Below, piece by piece: positions 11,436 to 21,476 of a stretch of DNA of 64,000 bases. The notes below the pieces were generated by a model. It made no database searches. It was not told where the DNA came from and saw only the letters and a program-made list of their open reading frames with translations. Made by a program: the position numbers and the translations under genes. Within the stretch, counting starts at the first letter, position 1. Each line of letters opens with the position of its first letter. The stretch spans positions 1,550,001 through 1,614,000 of the forward strand of contig JABMLP010000003.1 in NCBI GenBank assembly GCA_013176395.1. Direction: 5' to 3'. The DNA is from Venturia oleaginea (Eukaryota > Ascomycota > Dothideomycetes > Venturiales > Venturiaceae).

Positions 11436-12688
11436 ATGTCCTTTCCTTCTAAGTCAGTCTCCAACCAGCTGCCTCCTTCCCCGAGCCTCACCAAAACCAC
11501 ATTATCGCAGTCACGGGAGAGTGGAGATGTCCTGCCGGTGGGGAGTGAGAACGCGCCCGAGGTAGCAGCTGTGCACGCAACACCCTTTGCGAAATCATGG
11601 GCACATTTTCTTGCCGGAGGGTAAAGTCACTGTTCAGAGTTCCTCGAGTCCAATTGCTAACAGCATTCGCAGCCTGGGTGGCATGGTCTCGTCCACCCTC
11701 ACTGCACCTCTCGATCTCATAAAAACACGATTACAGTCCGATTTCTATCAGCACCAAATCGAAACCTGGCGCGCCCATAAAGGCATTCATCCATCCTCCC
11801 TCTCCGTCCCCCGAGCATCTCTTCTCCATATTCGAGAAACATTCCAAGTCCTCCTCGCTATTCCCCGAGTCGAAGGTGGACGAGCTCTATTCAAAGGTCT
11901 TGGACCCAATCTCGTAGGTGTGGTACCGGCTCGCGCCATCAATTTCTACACCTATGGCAATGGCAAGAAAGTAATAAGTAAACACTTCAACAATGGCCAG
12001 GAGGCAGCGTGGGTACATCTTTCTGCCGCCGTTTGTGCGGGAATCATCACTGGAACGGCGACAAATCCGATCTGGTTGATCAAGACGAGGTTGCAATTGG
12101 ATAAATCACATGCAAAGGATGGATCACGCAGGCAATACAAGAACGCTCTGGATTGTGCCATGCAAACTGTGCGAAAGGAAGGAATCCGAGGCTTATATAG
12201 GGGGTTGAGCGCAAGCTACCTGGGTGTTTCCGAAAGTACTATGCAATGGGTCCTCTACGAGCAGGGAAAGAAACGATTAGCAGCCAGAGAAGCCGACCTA
12301 GCTACATCTGGAAGGGCGAGGACAACCTGGGACAACGTCGTGGGCTACACGGGGAACATGTTTGCTGCAGGAGGTGCAAAGTTCTTTGCTGCCATCGCAA
12401 CTTATCCACACGAGGTAAGCATTTGATTGATTTCAAATTGCTACTTGAGTATTACTGACACGATCTCCGCAGGTCGTACGAACACGCCTACGCCAAAATC
12501 CAGCCGGCGGTGGCCCGCCGAAATACACAGGCCTCGTCCAATGTTTCCGGCTCATATTTCGGGAAGAGGGATTGGCAGCTTTGTACGGCGGTCTCGTACC
12601 GCACATGATGCGGGTAGTGCCCAACGCTGCCATCATGTTTGGAACGTATGAAGCTGTGCTGAAATATATGGGGGAGAAAGGGAATTGA
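11436..12688 (+). CDS. RIM2: Mitochondrial pyrimidine nucleotide carrier (Rim2/Pnc1-like, SLC25 family)
   Basis: Inner-membrane carrier that exchanges pyrimidine (deoxy)nucleotides. Exons are 11436-11620, 11673-12414 and 12473-12688 (TGA). Introns run GTAAAG...GCAG and GTAAGC...GCAG and keep the frame. Three mitochondrial-carrier repeats are visible with their PxD/ExxK signatures: APLDLIKTRLQSDFY, TNPIWLIKTRLQLDKS and TYPHEVVRTRLRQ. Each is followed by an (E/R)GxxxLYxGL-type motif (GGRALFKGLGPNL, GIRGLYRGLSASY, GLAALYGGLVPH). The TNPIW variant in repeat 2 and the long loop after repeat 1 are typical of the Rim2/SLC25A33/36 group. The start at 11436 is the first ATG in frame; a later one is possible because the first about 50 residues are not conserved. 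Confidence 0.88.
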
Positions 12689-13604
12689 TGTGATGCTCGC
12701 ACTTCTTAGACGACCTCCCTCGCATTTACATATTTCTTCACATTGCATCATACAACGGCGCCTTGGATGGAAAAGGGACGCAGGATCACAAACGAGTCTT
12801 GAACCGTAAGCTCCTCCGCTGAGTAGAGGCGACGATGATGAAAATGACCCATGGATCTAGACTCACTCTACTTCACGTTGTAGATTTCCACCATGTACTC
12901 ACCAAATCTGTACCACCACCAAGAAATGTACTCTAGTTTTTCTCCGCGGCGACGACGATCATTCGATAATTTCAGCTCTGGTGTATGTACACCTTGTTCA
13001 ATCACACTGGGGACAAGACTCGCACATGGTAGACATGAAATCTTGGTTTGTTCTCATACGTAGGAGGAGAATGAAATGTACACAACCTGCAATTGGAACT
13101 TTTTTCCCCATCCACCAACGATGCCGTTTCCAGAGCCAACAGAATGCTCGCCGGCCATGGCTTCAACCTTTAGTGAAAGCAAAAATGAAACACCCCAACC
13201 TTGCCAAAGCTCCTACGAATACCACAAATGATCATGTCTTGAAGCCTGTTGCGGCTGGCCTTGTCGAAGGTGCCGGATCTTGGACACCACTACTCAAGAC
13301 AAATAGCTTTCTCATTGTCGCGGAACACATCTTCGAAGCACAGGATTATGAAGGAGTGAGACAGCTTCTTCAATAACTCTCGTTTTTGGGTCTTACGCGG
13401 TAAACACTAGCTCCGCCCCGGCCGTGGGGTTCGTAATGCCTCAGCGATGACGGGTACGACGCTTTCCCAAAAACTCTTCTTCGGGCTATAGAAAAAACAT
13501 TAACGCAAATCGTAAGTGTTGTATGTAAGAGTGAGGTTGGAGATCCGACGTTGTTGTGGTTGGGCCTGGCGAATTGTTCGTGGATAGGAGTCACTCATTC
13601 CCCC
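12689..13604. other. Intergenic, 3' ends of RIM2 and SNX3 converge
   Basis: Open frames up to 131 codons exist (12981-13376, plus) but show no domain and no codon signature I trust. No gene called. Confidence 0.45.
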
Positions 13605-14254
13605 TCACCACGAGTTCTTGTCCCAATTTGGGTCTGGCCATTGTTAGTCAACTTCTTTCGCACGAGAAAGCTGTCTTACCCTGCACAAAACTGGCCATTA
13701 CTTTGCTACCCGTCTGCAACAACGGATGACTCGCCACAATCCTCAAAAACTGCTGCAACCCCTCCCGCCGGTGCTCAATCACATCGTCGCTGAACCGATT
13801 TGTAAAGACCTTTCCAGGAAGAGGGGGTATCGTGACTCTTGCGCTTTCTCGCTCCAAGGAATCGCGGAAGTTCTCGAAGTCGGAATATCGTCGACGAACG
13901 GAGGATTGTTTTAGTTTGAAGGCAGGAATGTTGGTGACGACGTAGATTTCATAATCTGTGTACATGCTGCGGCCGCTTCCATGGGTTCGAGGGTCGCGGA
14001 CCTGTTTGGGGAGGTCAGTGAGGATCCAAAAGACAGTGAGGGAGCGAAATCGGGAGGTGATAAAGTCTGGTAGGAGAAAAGGTCTTGCAAGAGGATGCGC
14101 AAAGACATACCTCGATTTCAAGCACATTTTCGGGTGGCCCATAGATCTCCTCGTAGCTTTGCTGACGCGCCTCTGGCAGAGTCATGTTGGCGAGGTGAGA
14201 GTTGTCTTTGAGCTTCGCGGTACGGGCTGTGTCTTCCGGTGGTGGGGGATTCAT
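13605..14254 (-). CDS. SNX3: Sorting nexin 3 (Snx3/Grd19), PX domain
   Basis: PX-domain protein that binds phosphatidylinositol 3-phosphate on endosomes and recycles cargo with retromer. Exons are 14254-14111, 14001-13680 and 13633-13605; introns run GTATGT...ACAG and GTAAGA...CCAG. The first exon gives MNPPPPEDT and then the conserved [14 protein letters not shown]. The PX core follows: [20 protein letters not shown] with DFENF after it, [14 protein letters not shown] (PI3P pocket) and [20 protein letters not shown]. It then reads [16 protein letters not shown], and the 29-nt last exon supplies the conserved DPNWDKNSW end. Length of about 164 residues is as expected. It is divergent from the membrane protein at 14581. 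Confidence 0.92.
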
Positions 14255-14580
14255 GGCTGGATTGGTGTGGGAGTCTGATTGAGACTGGTCGTGGGCGATT
14301 GATATGTTTGCTTACAATAGTTGTTGCTTGAAGTTGCAGTGGCAGTCTTGAGGTCGTGTGCTCCCGTTGAAAAAGTAGATGTTGGTTGTCCCGTCTTGAG
14401 TCTTGACTAAGATTCCATGAGCCTCTGCCCAGCCTGCCCCACTTCAATGCTCCTTCCTTGTTGTTGGATGATGACATATGGCACGTGCAACGCGCCGAGG
14501 AGAGCTCTTGCTCCATTGAGTACTGCACATCACATCTATCAACGTCCATTGAAGACTTCACTCCCAATCATATCAGGCCA

Positions 14581-15100
14581 ATGACATCCCAACTCCCTGC
14601 TACTCCAAGGTTCGTATTTACCATATTCGAACCTATCTCTCTGTATGTCTTCGCCTCAGTCCTCCTCAATCCCGTCTTTACTAACCTAAATCCCCAGCCT
14701 TGCTGGTTTTGCCGCCCCGATACTGAACCCGCAATTCTTCATAGCCTCTCAGCTACCTTCTCCTTACCTTCTATCAGCAGATCCAAACTCGATTCTCCTG
14801 GCCCAGCAGTTGGGAAATGCATACCTCCTCCTCGGCCTGCTAGGCCTCTTCATTTTAAACACCACAAGCGAATTGAAGGTGGTAAGAGCCTATCTTTGGG
14901 CACTTTGGCTCGGAGACATTGGACATATGGGCCTGACGCTGTTTGCTATGGGCTGGGAAGGGACCGTGGATGTTGCGAGCTGGAACGCTGTCATGTGGGG
15001 GAATATTGGAGTTACTGCGGCCTTGTTTCTCACGCGATCGCTGTATTTTGCTGGTGTCTTTGGGGATGGGGAACAGATGGCAAAGGCGAAGAAGGGGTAG
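14581..15100 (+). CDS. Small four-helix fungal membrane protein (DUF7704-like)
   Basis: Exon 1 14581-14642, intron GTATGT...CCCAG, exon 2 14698-15100. The protein of about 154 residues has several hydrophobic segments: FVFTIFEPISLLAGFAAPIL, AYLLLGLLGLFILNTTSELK, AYLWALWLGDIGHMGLTLFA and WGNIGVTAALFLTRSLYFAG. The pattern matches my memory of the fungus-specific DUF7704 membrane family; function is unknown. It begins 326 bp from the SNX3 start on the opposite strand. Confidence 0.75.
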
Positions 15101-15382
15101 CATTTCTCCTACGCTCAACTAGTATAACAACAAAAAAATTCATTTAAGAGATGAGAACGTCGACTTCAAAATACACCGTAGAAAGGCTGACTATGAGTAG
15201 CCGGACCCATGGTCAGATTGAGGTTGAAATGGAAAGCTTGGATCCCGTTGTGTGCTACTTAGAAGCAAGACCATATTAATAAGGGTTTGAAGCCAAATTT
15301 CAGCAAAGTTCGAGATATTTTGACGAATGTACACGAAAGGAGACTGTCTAGATACAGCATCAAGCGACGGCATTCCATGCTA

Positions 15383-16744
15383 TTACACAGATACCGGCTT
15401 CGCATCTTGTTTCTTCTCGGCCCCATTGCCAGCACTCCTAATCCGCGCTTCCAGCGGAAAGACCTGCCTCTCCGGCGCGACACCCGCATAAACATCATCC
15501 CACAAACTCCGCAATGGCCCCGGCGTTTCCCACGTATGCTCCGGATCTCTCAGCCAAAGACGAACGAGATGGCGTCTATCGAAGGTGTTAACTAATTCAA
15601 GTTTCCACCGACGGGGACCGGAAAACTCACTGCTGCTCGGCTGTATCTCTGAACCCGTCTCTGGCGTGGAATGTGACTAAGTTGTTAATATACTGGATAT
15701 CACCTTTTTGGAAATCGAGGCCGAGACTTAAGCGTTCGGCAGTGAAGTGGAGGGCGTCTAGAGCCTCGGCTTGGGCTTCGGTGATTGGGGGAATTGTTGG
15801 GGTGCGGGGGAGGGCTTGGAATCCGGTGTAGGAACGTCTGGCGTACTGGATTATGATGCGTTCTGGGGATTTGGAAGTCGCGGGTTGGTGGTAGAGAAGG
15901 GGGCGGTTTGTGTATGGTTTATCTGGACGACCGAAGCCATCCGCCGTCCATGGTTCGGATAAAGTTTTGATTAGATCTGGTCTTGTGGCTGCGAGTTCGT
16001 TGTAGACGCGCCAGTTGCTGGCGACTTTACTTTGGCCTCCTTCGGCGGCGGGGTTAAGACAGAGGAGGGAGACGATGTCGCCGGCATCGGTGTGGAAAAC
16101 CTGTCTGTCTGTTGTATACGCCGGCGCACCTATGTTTCCCTTTTCTGCTGTGTTTGACAGGTCTTTGATGTGGGCTAAGACCACGTCTGCTGGTTTCTCT
16201 TCATATTTGCTGTCTTGTTTCCCACGGATTGGGGCAATGTGACTTGAGATGCCAGCGTATATGATAAAGTTATCCTCTCGAGTATGTCTGTCGACAGGTA
16301 CGCCACGGACAACTTTGAACCCGTGGCCATAATGAAGCTCTTTAGAAATGTCTCTTAAAACCGGGTGCAGCTTAGGAAGTGGAAATGTTTCCTGGCTGAT
16401 AAATCCTAGACGTCGATTCAGAGCTGATGGACAGAAGTCAGTTTGTAGTAAGGATTGACTGAGGATCTAATTCACCAACATTTGAAATGTTGCAGTGCCT
16501 CCTCGACCTCTGCGACCTCTGCGTCAGTCAATTCATGAACCCATCCATACGTTCCTTGGATTGATTCTCCGTCCCAAACAAGATCACCCTCTAACTTGGT
16601 GGGAAATCCAGCGGGTAAAGATTGTTCGGGGAGGTTCTCGTTAGCCAGTCGCTTCTTCGTTCTTGCTTGGTATTTTTCAAAGTCCGGCGCGTAGGCAATA
16701 TCAGGCTGAACGGCGGGAAGAGAAAGAACAGTGGTGGTAGACAT
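15383..16744 (-). CDS. TauD/TfdA-type Fe(II)/2-oxoglutarate dioxygenase
   Basis: Non-heme iron oxygenase, fungal TauD-like branch (sulfonate/taurine-type or related substrates). Start ATG 16744-16742 (MSTTTVLSLPAVQP). The first intron appears to use a weak GTTGGT donor near 16481 with acceptor CATCAG, giving EALQHFK joined to SLNRRLGFISQETFPLP. A second intron at about 15631 (GTGAGT...GATAG) joins AEQQ to RHLVRLWLRDPEHTWE. Iron and co-substrate residues: the HxD in RQVFHTDAGD, a later His in NNLVTFHARD, and the Arg-rich RHLVRLW. The stop is TAA at 15385-15383. Length (about 410 residues) is normal. It is divergent, by 547 bp, from a methionine-permease-like gene. Substrate cannot be told from sequence. 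Confidence 0.85.
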
Positions 16745-17291
16745 AGTGGTATGTATGCTCAGCTGGAATATGATTGCGATTGCGTGGATGAAACAAAACT
16801 GCGATGGTCATTTATTTCAGGTCGGAGTTCGCAAAACGACTATCATTTCTTTCAAAACCGATCTGACGACTCTGAGGTTTCGAAGTCCGCAAGTCGGATT
16901 CGGAGTGAATGGACGAAAGGCATGCGGGATAATGATGCTAGAGGATGGCGATCGGATGCTGTCATTAATCCCGGTAAGCATTATTAATTGAACTATTCTA
17001 TCATTCCGAGCCTCTCAACCACAATCACCTTCGAACCATTAACCGAGATGGCGAAGGTCACTCACTTCTCGCATCCTATACAAGCGTATTATAAATATGC
17101 ATACTCCAATCGCGTGATTCACAGTGGCAATGGTGAGCGTACCCGGCCAAGCGCGAATAGAGTACCCAAGAGCTTGGAACGTGGAATCATATACTATGCA
17201 TGGCCAACCTTGTCACATTAAGACGCCGATAAGAACACAAGAACCTCGTAGCATTATCATGAGGCTTCACGCCAGTTGCCAACAATAAAGC
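16745..17291. promoter_or_regulatory. Divergent promoter of the TauD-like and permease genes
   Basis: 547 bp between start codons. A good TATA-like box TATAAATA sits at 17090-17097, about 195 bp upstream of the permease ATG. I found no clear CYS3-type palindrome. Confidence 0.4.
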
Positions 17292-19347
17292 ATGTCTCGA
17301 TTTTTTTCCAGAAAAGAGCCGGATGAATCTGGGGCGTACGTTGCTGATTCGCCATCTGGGTTAGATCCCAGTGTCATCACAGATGGGACCCTCAGATTCG
17401 TTGCCGAGGGCGGCCAAAACAGTTCCTATACTGCCTATCAAGAAGCAAGCGGTGCGCCTGTTGAGAGCCGTTCTCCCCTTGGATATTCAGTGGGACCCGT
17501 GACCATAGCCTTCTTGAACTTGAGCAAAATGGTTGGAACTGGAATCTTTTCTACTCGTAGGTTGACATCTGCTAGCTCATATCCACAGCACTTCAGCTAA
17601 TCCCTGACAGCCTCTACCATTTTGAAAGGTGCTGGCTCTGTCGGACTTGCCATGTTCTACTGGGTCATCGGTTTCTTGATCGCTGCATCGTCTCTCTCTG
17701 TCTACCTTGAATTCGCATCATACTTTCCAAGTCGGTCGGGTTCAGAAGTCGTCTATCTGGAGCAAGCATACCCACGGCCCAAGTACTTCTTCCCCACTGT
17801 CTTTGCAGTTCAGACAGTTCTTTTGTCCTTTAGTGCCAGCAATGCCGTTGGTAAGCAAGTGATTTTGGCTCCGAGACATTCGCTGACGTGACAACAGTCC
17901 TGGCTCAGTACCTGTACAAAATTTCTGGATCCACGCCGTCCGCCTGGGAGCAGAAGGGTGTTGCGGTCGCAGCCTATACCGTAGCTGTTGGCTGTAAGTT
18001 CCCACACCGCGAACTGATGTCAATTGGTCTAACACGAGAATAGTTCTCATCTTCAATACCCGCTGGTCTTTGAGAATCTCCAATGCGATCGGACTTATCA
18101 AGCTATTGACACTAATATTCATTTCCATCACCGGATTGGTAGTCCTCGGTGGTCACACGCGTGTCAAAAATCCAACTGTAAACTTCAAGAATGCCTTCAA
18201 TGGTACTAGTAAGGCCACAGCATATGGTGCAACGAACGCAATGTACAAGATCATCTTCTCATACGCTGGCTACGAGAATGCATTCAACGTTGTGAACGAA
18301 GTCAAGGCGTGTTTCCCAATTTGAAAGCCCAGGATCAGAATGCTGACGTCGATCCAGAATCCAACACAGACCCTCAAATTGAGTGCGCCTCTGGCTTTAC
18401 TCGGCACTACAATTCTGTACATATTAGTCAACATTGCCTACTTCGCAGCGTCTACGAAAGCGCAGATCCTTGGCTCGAAATTGACGACTGCGAGTTTGTT
18501 CTTCGAGAATGTTTTTGGGAGTAGCGGAGCTTCCAAGGCTCTGAGTTTCCTCGTCGCTATCTCCGCCTTTGGAAATTTGATCGCTGTACTGATTGGACAA
18601 TCAAGGGTCATTCGTGAATGTGGAAGGTTAGTTCTGATATCCAGCAATTGGAATCGTATTCATTTACTGATACGACCGCAGACAAGGCGTCCTCCCCTTC
18701 ACCAGCTTCTGGACTTCCACCAAACCCTTCGGAACACCACTCGGTCCCTACTTCCTAAAATGGTCCCTCACAGTCCTAATGATCCTAGCCCCTCCAGCCG
18801 GCGACGCGTTCAGCTTTGGTAAGTCCTGACCATCATATAGTACCCCCAACTACTAACATCAGAAACAGTCGTCGATCTATCAGTCTACCCAGCAAACGTC
18901 TTCAACTTCACCCTAGCAGTCGGCCTTTTCGTCCTCCGCTGGCGCCGCAAACGTGCCAACCTCCCCCCAGCCGGTTTCCGCGCCTGGGACACGGCAGTCA
19001 TCTTCAACATCATGGCCAATATCTACCTAATGATCATGCCCTGGTACCCACCCGCAACCGGCCGCAACGGAGGCGACGTCTCTTTCTGGTACGCCACTTA
19101 TTGCGCTGTTGGTCTTGCTATCCTTGCCGTCTGCGGCTTGTACTATTACGTTTGGATCCATTTGCTTCCGAAATGGAGGCATTATCAGATTCGACAGGAG
19201 GTTGTGGAGTTGGATGGTGGCGCTGTTACGAATACGTTGGTTCGGATTCCGGATGGGGAGGTTGCGGCTTGGGATGCCAGTCATGATGTTACTGGGCGGG
19301 CTTTGACGCATCGAAGGGTGGGTGATGTGAAAGCTGGGGATGCATAA
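17292..19347 (+). CDS. LAT-family amino acid permease, high-affinity methionine permease (Mup1)-like
   Basis: Plasma-membrane amino acid transporter of the APC superfamily. Seven exons: 17292-17556, 17611-17850, 17898-17993, 18044-18306, 18358-18626, 18682-18818, 18869-19347. The first helix carries the substrate-binding MVGTGIFSTP. Later motifs are FWVIG-like helix 2, FSYAGYENAFNVVNEVKNP, ISAFGNLIAVLIGQSRVIRE, CGRQGVLPFTSFW and DAFSFVVDLSVYPANVF, as in Mup1-type permeases. Roughly 12 membrane helices can be counted. Intron 4 (18307-18357) is best read as GC-AG: it joins NEVK directly to NPTQT, holds an in-frame stop, and has a CTGAC branch site 11 nt before the acceptor. The divergent partner is a TauD-like dioxygenase, hinting at sulfur acquisition. 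Confidence 0.85.
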
Positions 19348-19768
19348 TCGTTCGTATTAATGAGTTTATATCGTATCCGGTGGGTTTTGTGCTCCGAGAT
19401 TGAAAAAATATATTTATTAGTGATTTGCGCATTTCATGAATGATACTCCTTTTTCCCCTCTGGCTGTGGTGGGTTTATGGAGGGTTGATATTGACTTGGT
19501 AATATTTGCTCGGCTCTACTATACTCTGTGTGCATTACGTATATTCCACCCACCCATCAATCATAGATATTCGGCCATTCCATCCTCAAACCCGAAGTCG
19601 ACCATCCTCCACACCCAGAAAACCATCCATCCATCACCGCTCCCCGCCGTCAAAAAAAGACTCCACCCTCTGGCGAGAAATGAGAAAAATAGGTAGTACG
19701 TTCTATTGTATCATATTATAAATAAGATTGTGAACTATATAGATTGAGTAAGACCCCATGAGCCTTTA
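19348..19768. other. 3' flank of the permease gene and left border of the CACTA element
   Basis: No gene. The last three bases (19766-19768, TTA) are the target-site duplication of the transposon that follows. Confidence 0.6.
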
Positions 19769-19779
19769 CACTACGGTCA
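19769..19779 (+). repeat. Left terminal inverted repeat of CACTA element
   Basis: CACTACGGTCA, perfect inverse of 23637-23647. Confidence 0.92.
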
Positions 19780-19944
19780 CAAACACATTGTAAACGCCAA
19801 AATCACGGAAAATACAACCAAATCACCGTTTTTTACGGGATTTCTCTCAGGAATTCTCATTGTACTCAAAAAAAGTCCGTAAACAATCTAGCATTCAGTC
19901 TATTGTAAATTTCAGCCCTTTTTTTGGGTTTTTGGCGGGGAGAT

Positions 19945-19966
19945 CCCCCCCCCCCCCCCCCCCCCC
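19945..19966. repeat. Homopolymer of 22 C
   Basis: Unbroken run of 22 cytosines inside the left part of the CACTA element. It may form a G-quadruplex on the opposite strand, or its length may be a sequencing uncertainty. Confidence 0.85.
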
Positions 19967-20093
19967 AAAGTCACGTGCACCGCATCGCCGCATCGCCGCA
20001 AAAACAACAACAAATCTAGCTCTATCACCAGATTAACTATATAATTACAGCGACATAGGCAGATAGCCTCCAATCCAGGCCCTAAACTGGGGG

Positions 20094-21353
20094 CTATGCA
20101 TCCTCCGCGTCCAGGGTCTTTGCCCCAATGAAGCACTCGTACGTGCAGACTCTTCCAAATGCCATCTTCTTGTTAGATACCGTGGAAGCGATGATATACC
20201 ATGACTCTGATTCTTCGTCAATTTCGGGTAATTGGCCACTCAGTGACTTGAACCAACTGCTTCCTTTCTGACGTACCAGGGCTGCATCTTGCCTTGTCTT
20301 CTTTTTCAATGCAAGAGCTTGTTTGGCCAAAGAATCTTTCTTTTCAGCTCTCTTTCTCTCGTTATTATCGTTAACATCCACAACAATTGACGTTTTTTGA
20401 AAGCTTCTTTTAGCACTCGGGGCCAATATAAGAGTAGGGTCTTGAGGGTCTCGTTCCTTGCGCTTTTTCGAGGCTATCTGAGTAGATTGTAGAGTGGAAT
20501 CTAGCGCTTCAAGGTCGCCATCAATCTCGTCAATTCGAGCGCCGTAGTCATCGCGTTGGTCATCGCTATAGACGCTAATATCATCATCGATATTGATCTG
20601 ATCCTGAGAGTCCTCGAAATCGGCGGCCTCATCGTCGTATGTATATGGCAAAGATGGCTCGGCAGAAACCGACCTCGAATAGATACCAGGTGTAGCAAGC
20701 ACCTCGGCGACATGAGAGGACTGTTTTGATGGCTTTGAAGGTGTAAAATCGATCATTCTGGCACCCTCGGTGTCTTGACTTGCTAATGAAGTTGGTGTAG
20801 ATATCGGTGTAGATTTCAACTTTGCCCTGCCATTTTTTCGAGGAACCTTTGGTGTCATTATAACCTTTCTTCGTCGGCACTCTTCGGTACGAATATAGTC
20901 CAACTTGATCTTTAGTAACGCTGCGGAGGGCCAATAGCCTACGTATCTGGATAGAGTAGGACTTTCGGTATGGAGGGCGGTGAACAGATTTTGACGATCT
21001 GTATGACTCTGAGATTTAAAAGGCTTGGTTTGCTTAACGGGATTAAAACGTGTACTAAAAGAGAGAGATAAGTAGCTTTCTTTGATGAGATATTGAGTAG
21101 TTACTAACGCTTCAAGATTCAGAGTCCCATCACCATTGCGAATCGGAACCGACTCCTTTTGACTATAAGATCTCGCGATATTGAGTGACTTCGCTACCGC
21201 AGATTTATAGTCTGCAATCAGCTCCTTGCGAATATTCTCCGGGTAGTTCCGCACGGCCAGATTAATGGTGACGAGGATGTCTGCCAAGGTGGTGATCTCG
21301 GTATCAAGAGGTTGCTCAATCGGGCGTTCACTCAAAGCTGTTTTTGACGCCAT
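20094..21353 (-). CDS. Second ORF of the CACTA element, 419 residues, function unknown
   Basis: Single uninterrupted frame from ATG 21353 to the stop at 20094. The N-terminal 150 residues are helical (TTLADILVTINLAVRNYPEN, KELIADYKSAVAKSLNIARS). The middle is basic and Ser/Thr/Pro-rich with a nuclear-localisation-like KVPRKNGRAKLK. An acidic stretch (FEDSQDQINIDDDISVYSDD) and a Lys-rich helix (KRAEKKDSLAKQALALKKK) follow. It lies wholly inside the transposon and diverges from the transposase, so it belongs to the element. By analogy with plant En/Spm (TnpA plus TnpD) it may be a DNA-binding accessory protein, but I see no sequence match to TnpA and this is inference. Confidence 0.7.
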   Translation of the reverse strand: MASKTALSERPIEQPLDTEITTLADILVTINLAVRNYPENIRKELIADYKSAVAKSLNIARSYSQKESVPIRNGDGTLNLEALVTTQYLIKESYLSLSFSTRFNPVKQTKPFKSQSHTDRQNLFTALHTESPTLSRYVGYWPSAALLKIKLDYIRTEECRRRKVIMTPKVPRKNGRAKLKSTPISTPTSLASQDTEGARMIDFTPSKPSKQSSHVAEVLATPGIYSRSVSAEPSLPYTYDDEAADFEDSQDQINIDDDISVYSDDQRDDYGARIDEIDGDLEALDSTLQSTQIASKKRKERDPQDPTLILAPSAKRSFQKTSIVVDVNDNNERKRAEKKDSLAKQALALKKKTRQDAALVRQKGSSWFKSLSGQLPEIDEESESWYIIASTVSNKKMAFGRVCTYECFIGAKTLDAEDA

Positions 21354-21476
21354 TATAAGTCTTTGAAAGGTTGTAATCGTGAAGGTAGAATTATCTACAG
21401 CTAGATTCTCCTATTATACACCTCAACCCCACCTTAGCATAACACCTAGACCGTTTCATACACCGACAATAACGAT

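Noticed and set aside
12981..13376. 131-codon ORF on plus between RIM2 and SNX3
   Set aside because: No domain, no sensible codon pattern, lies in convergent 3' flanks.
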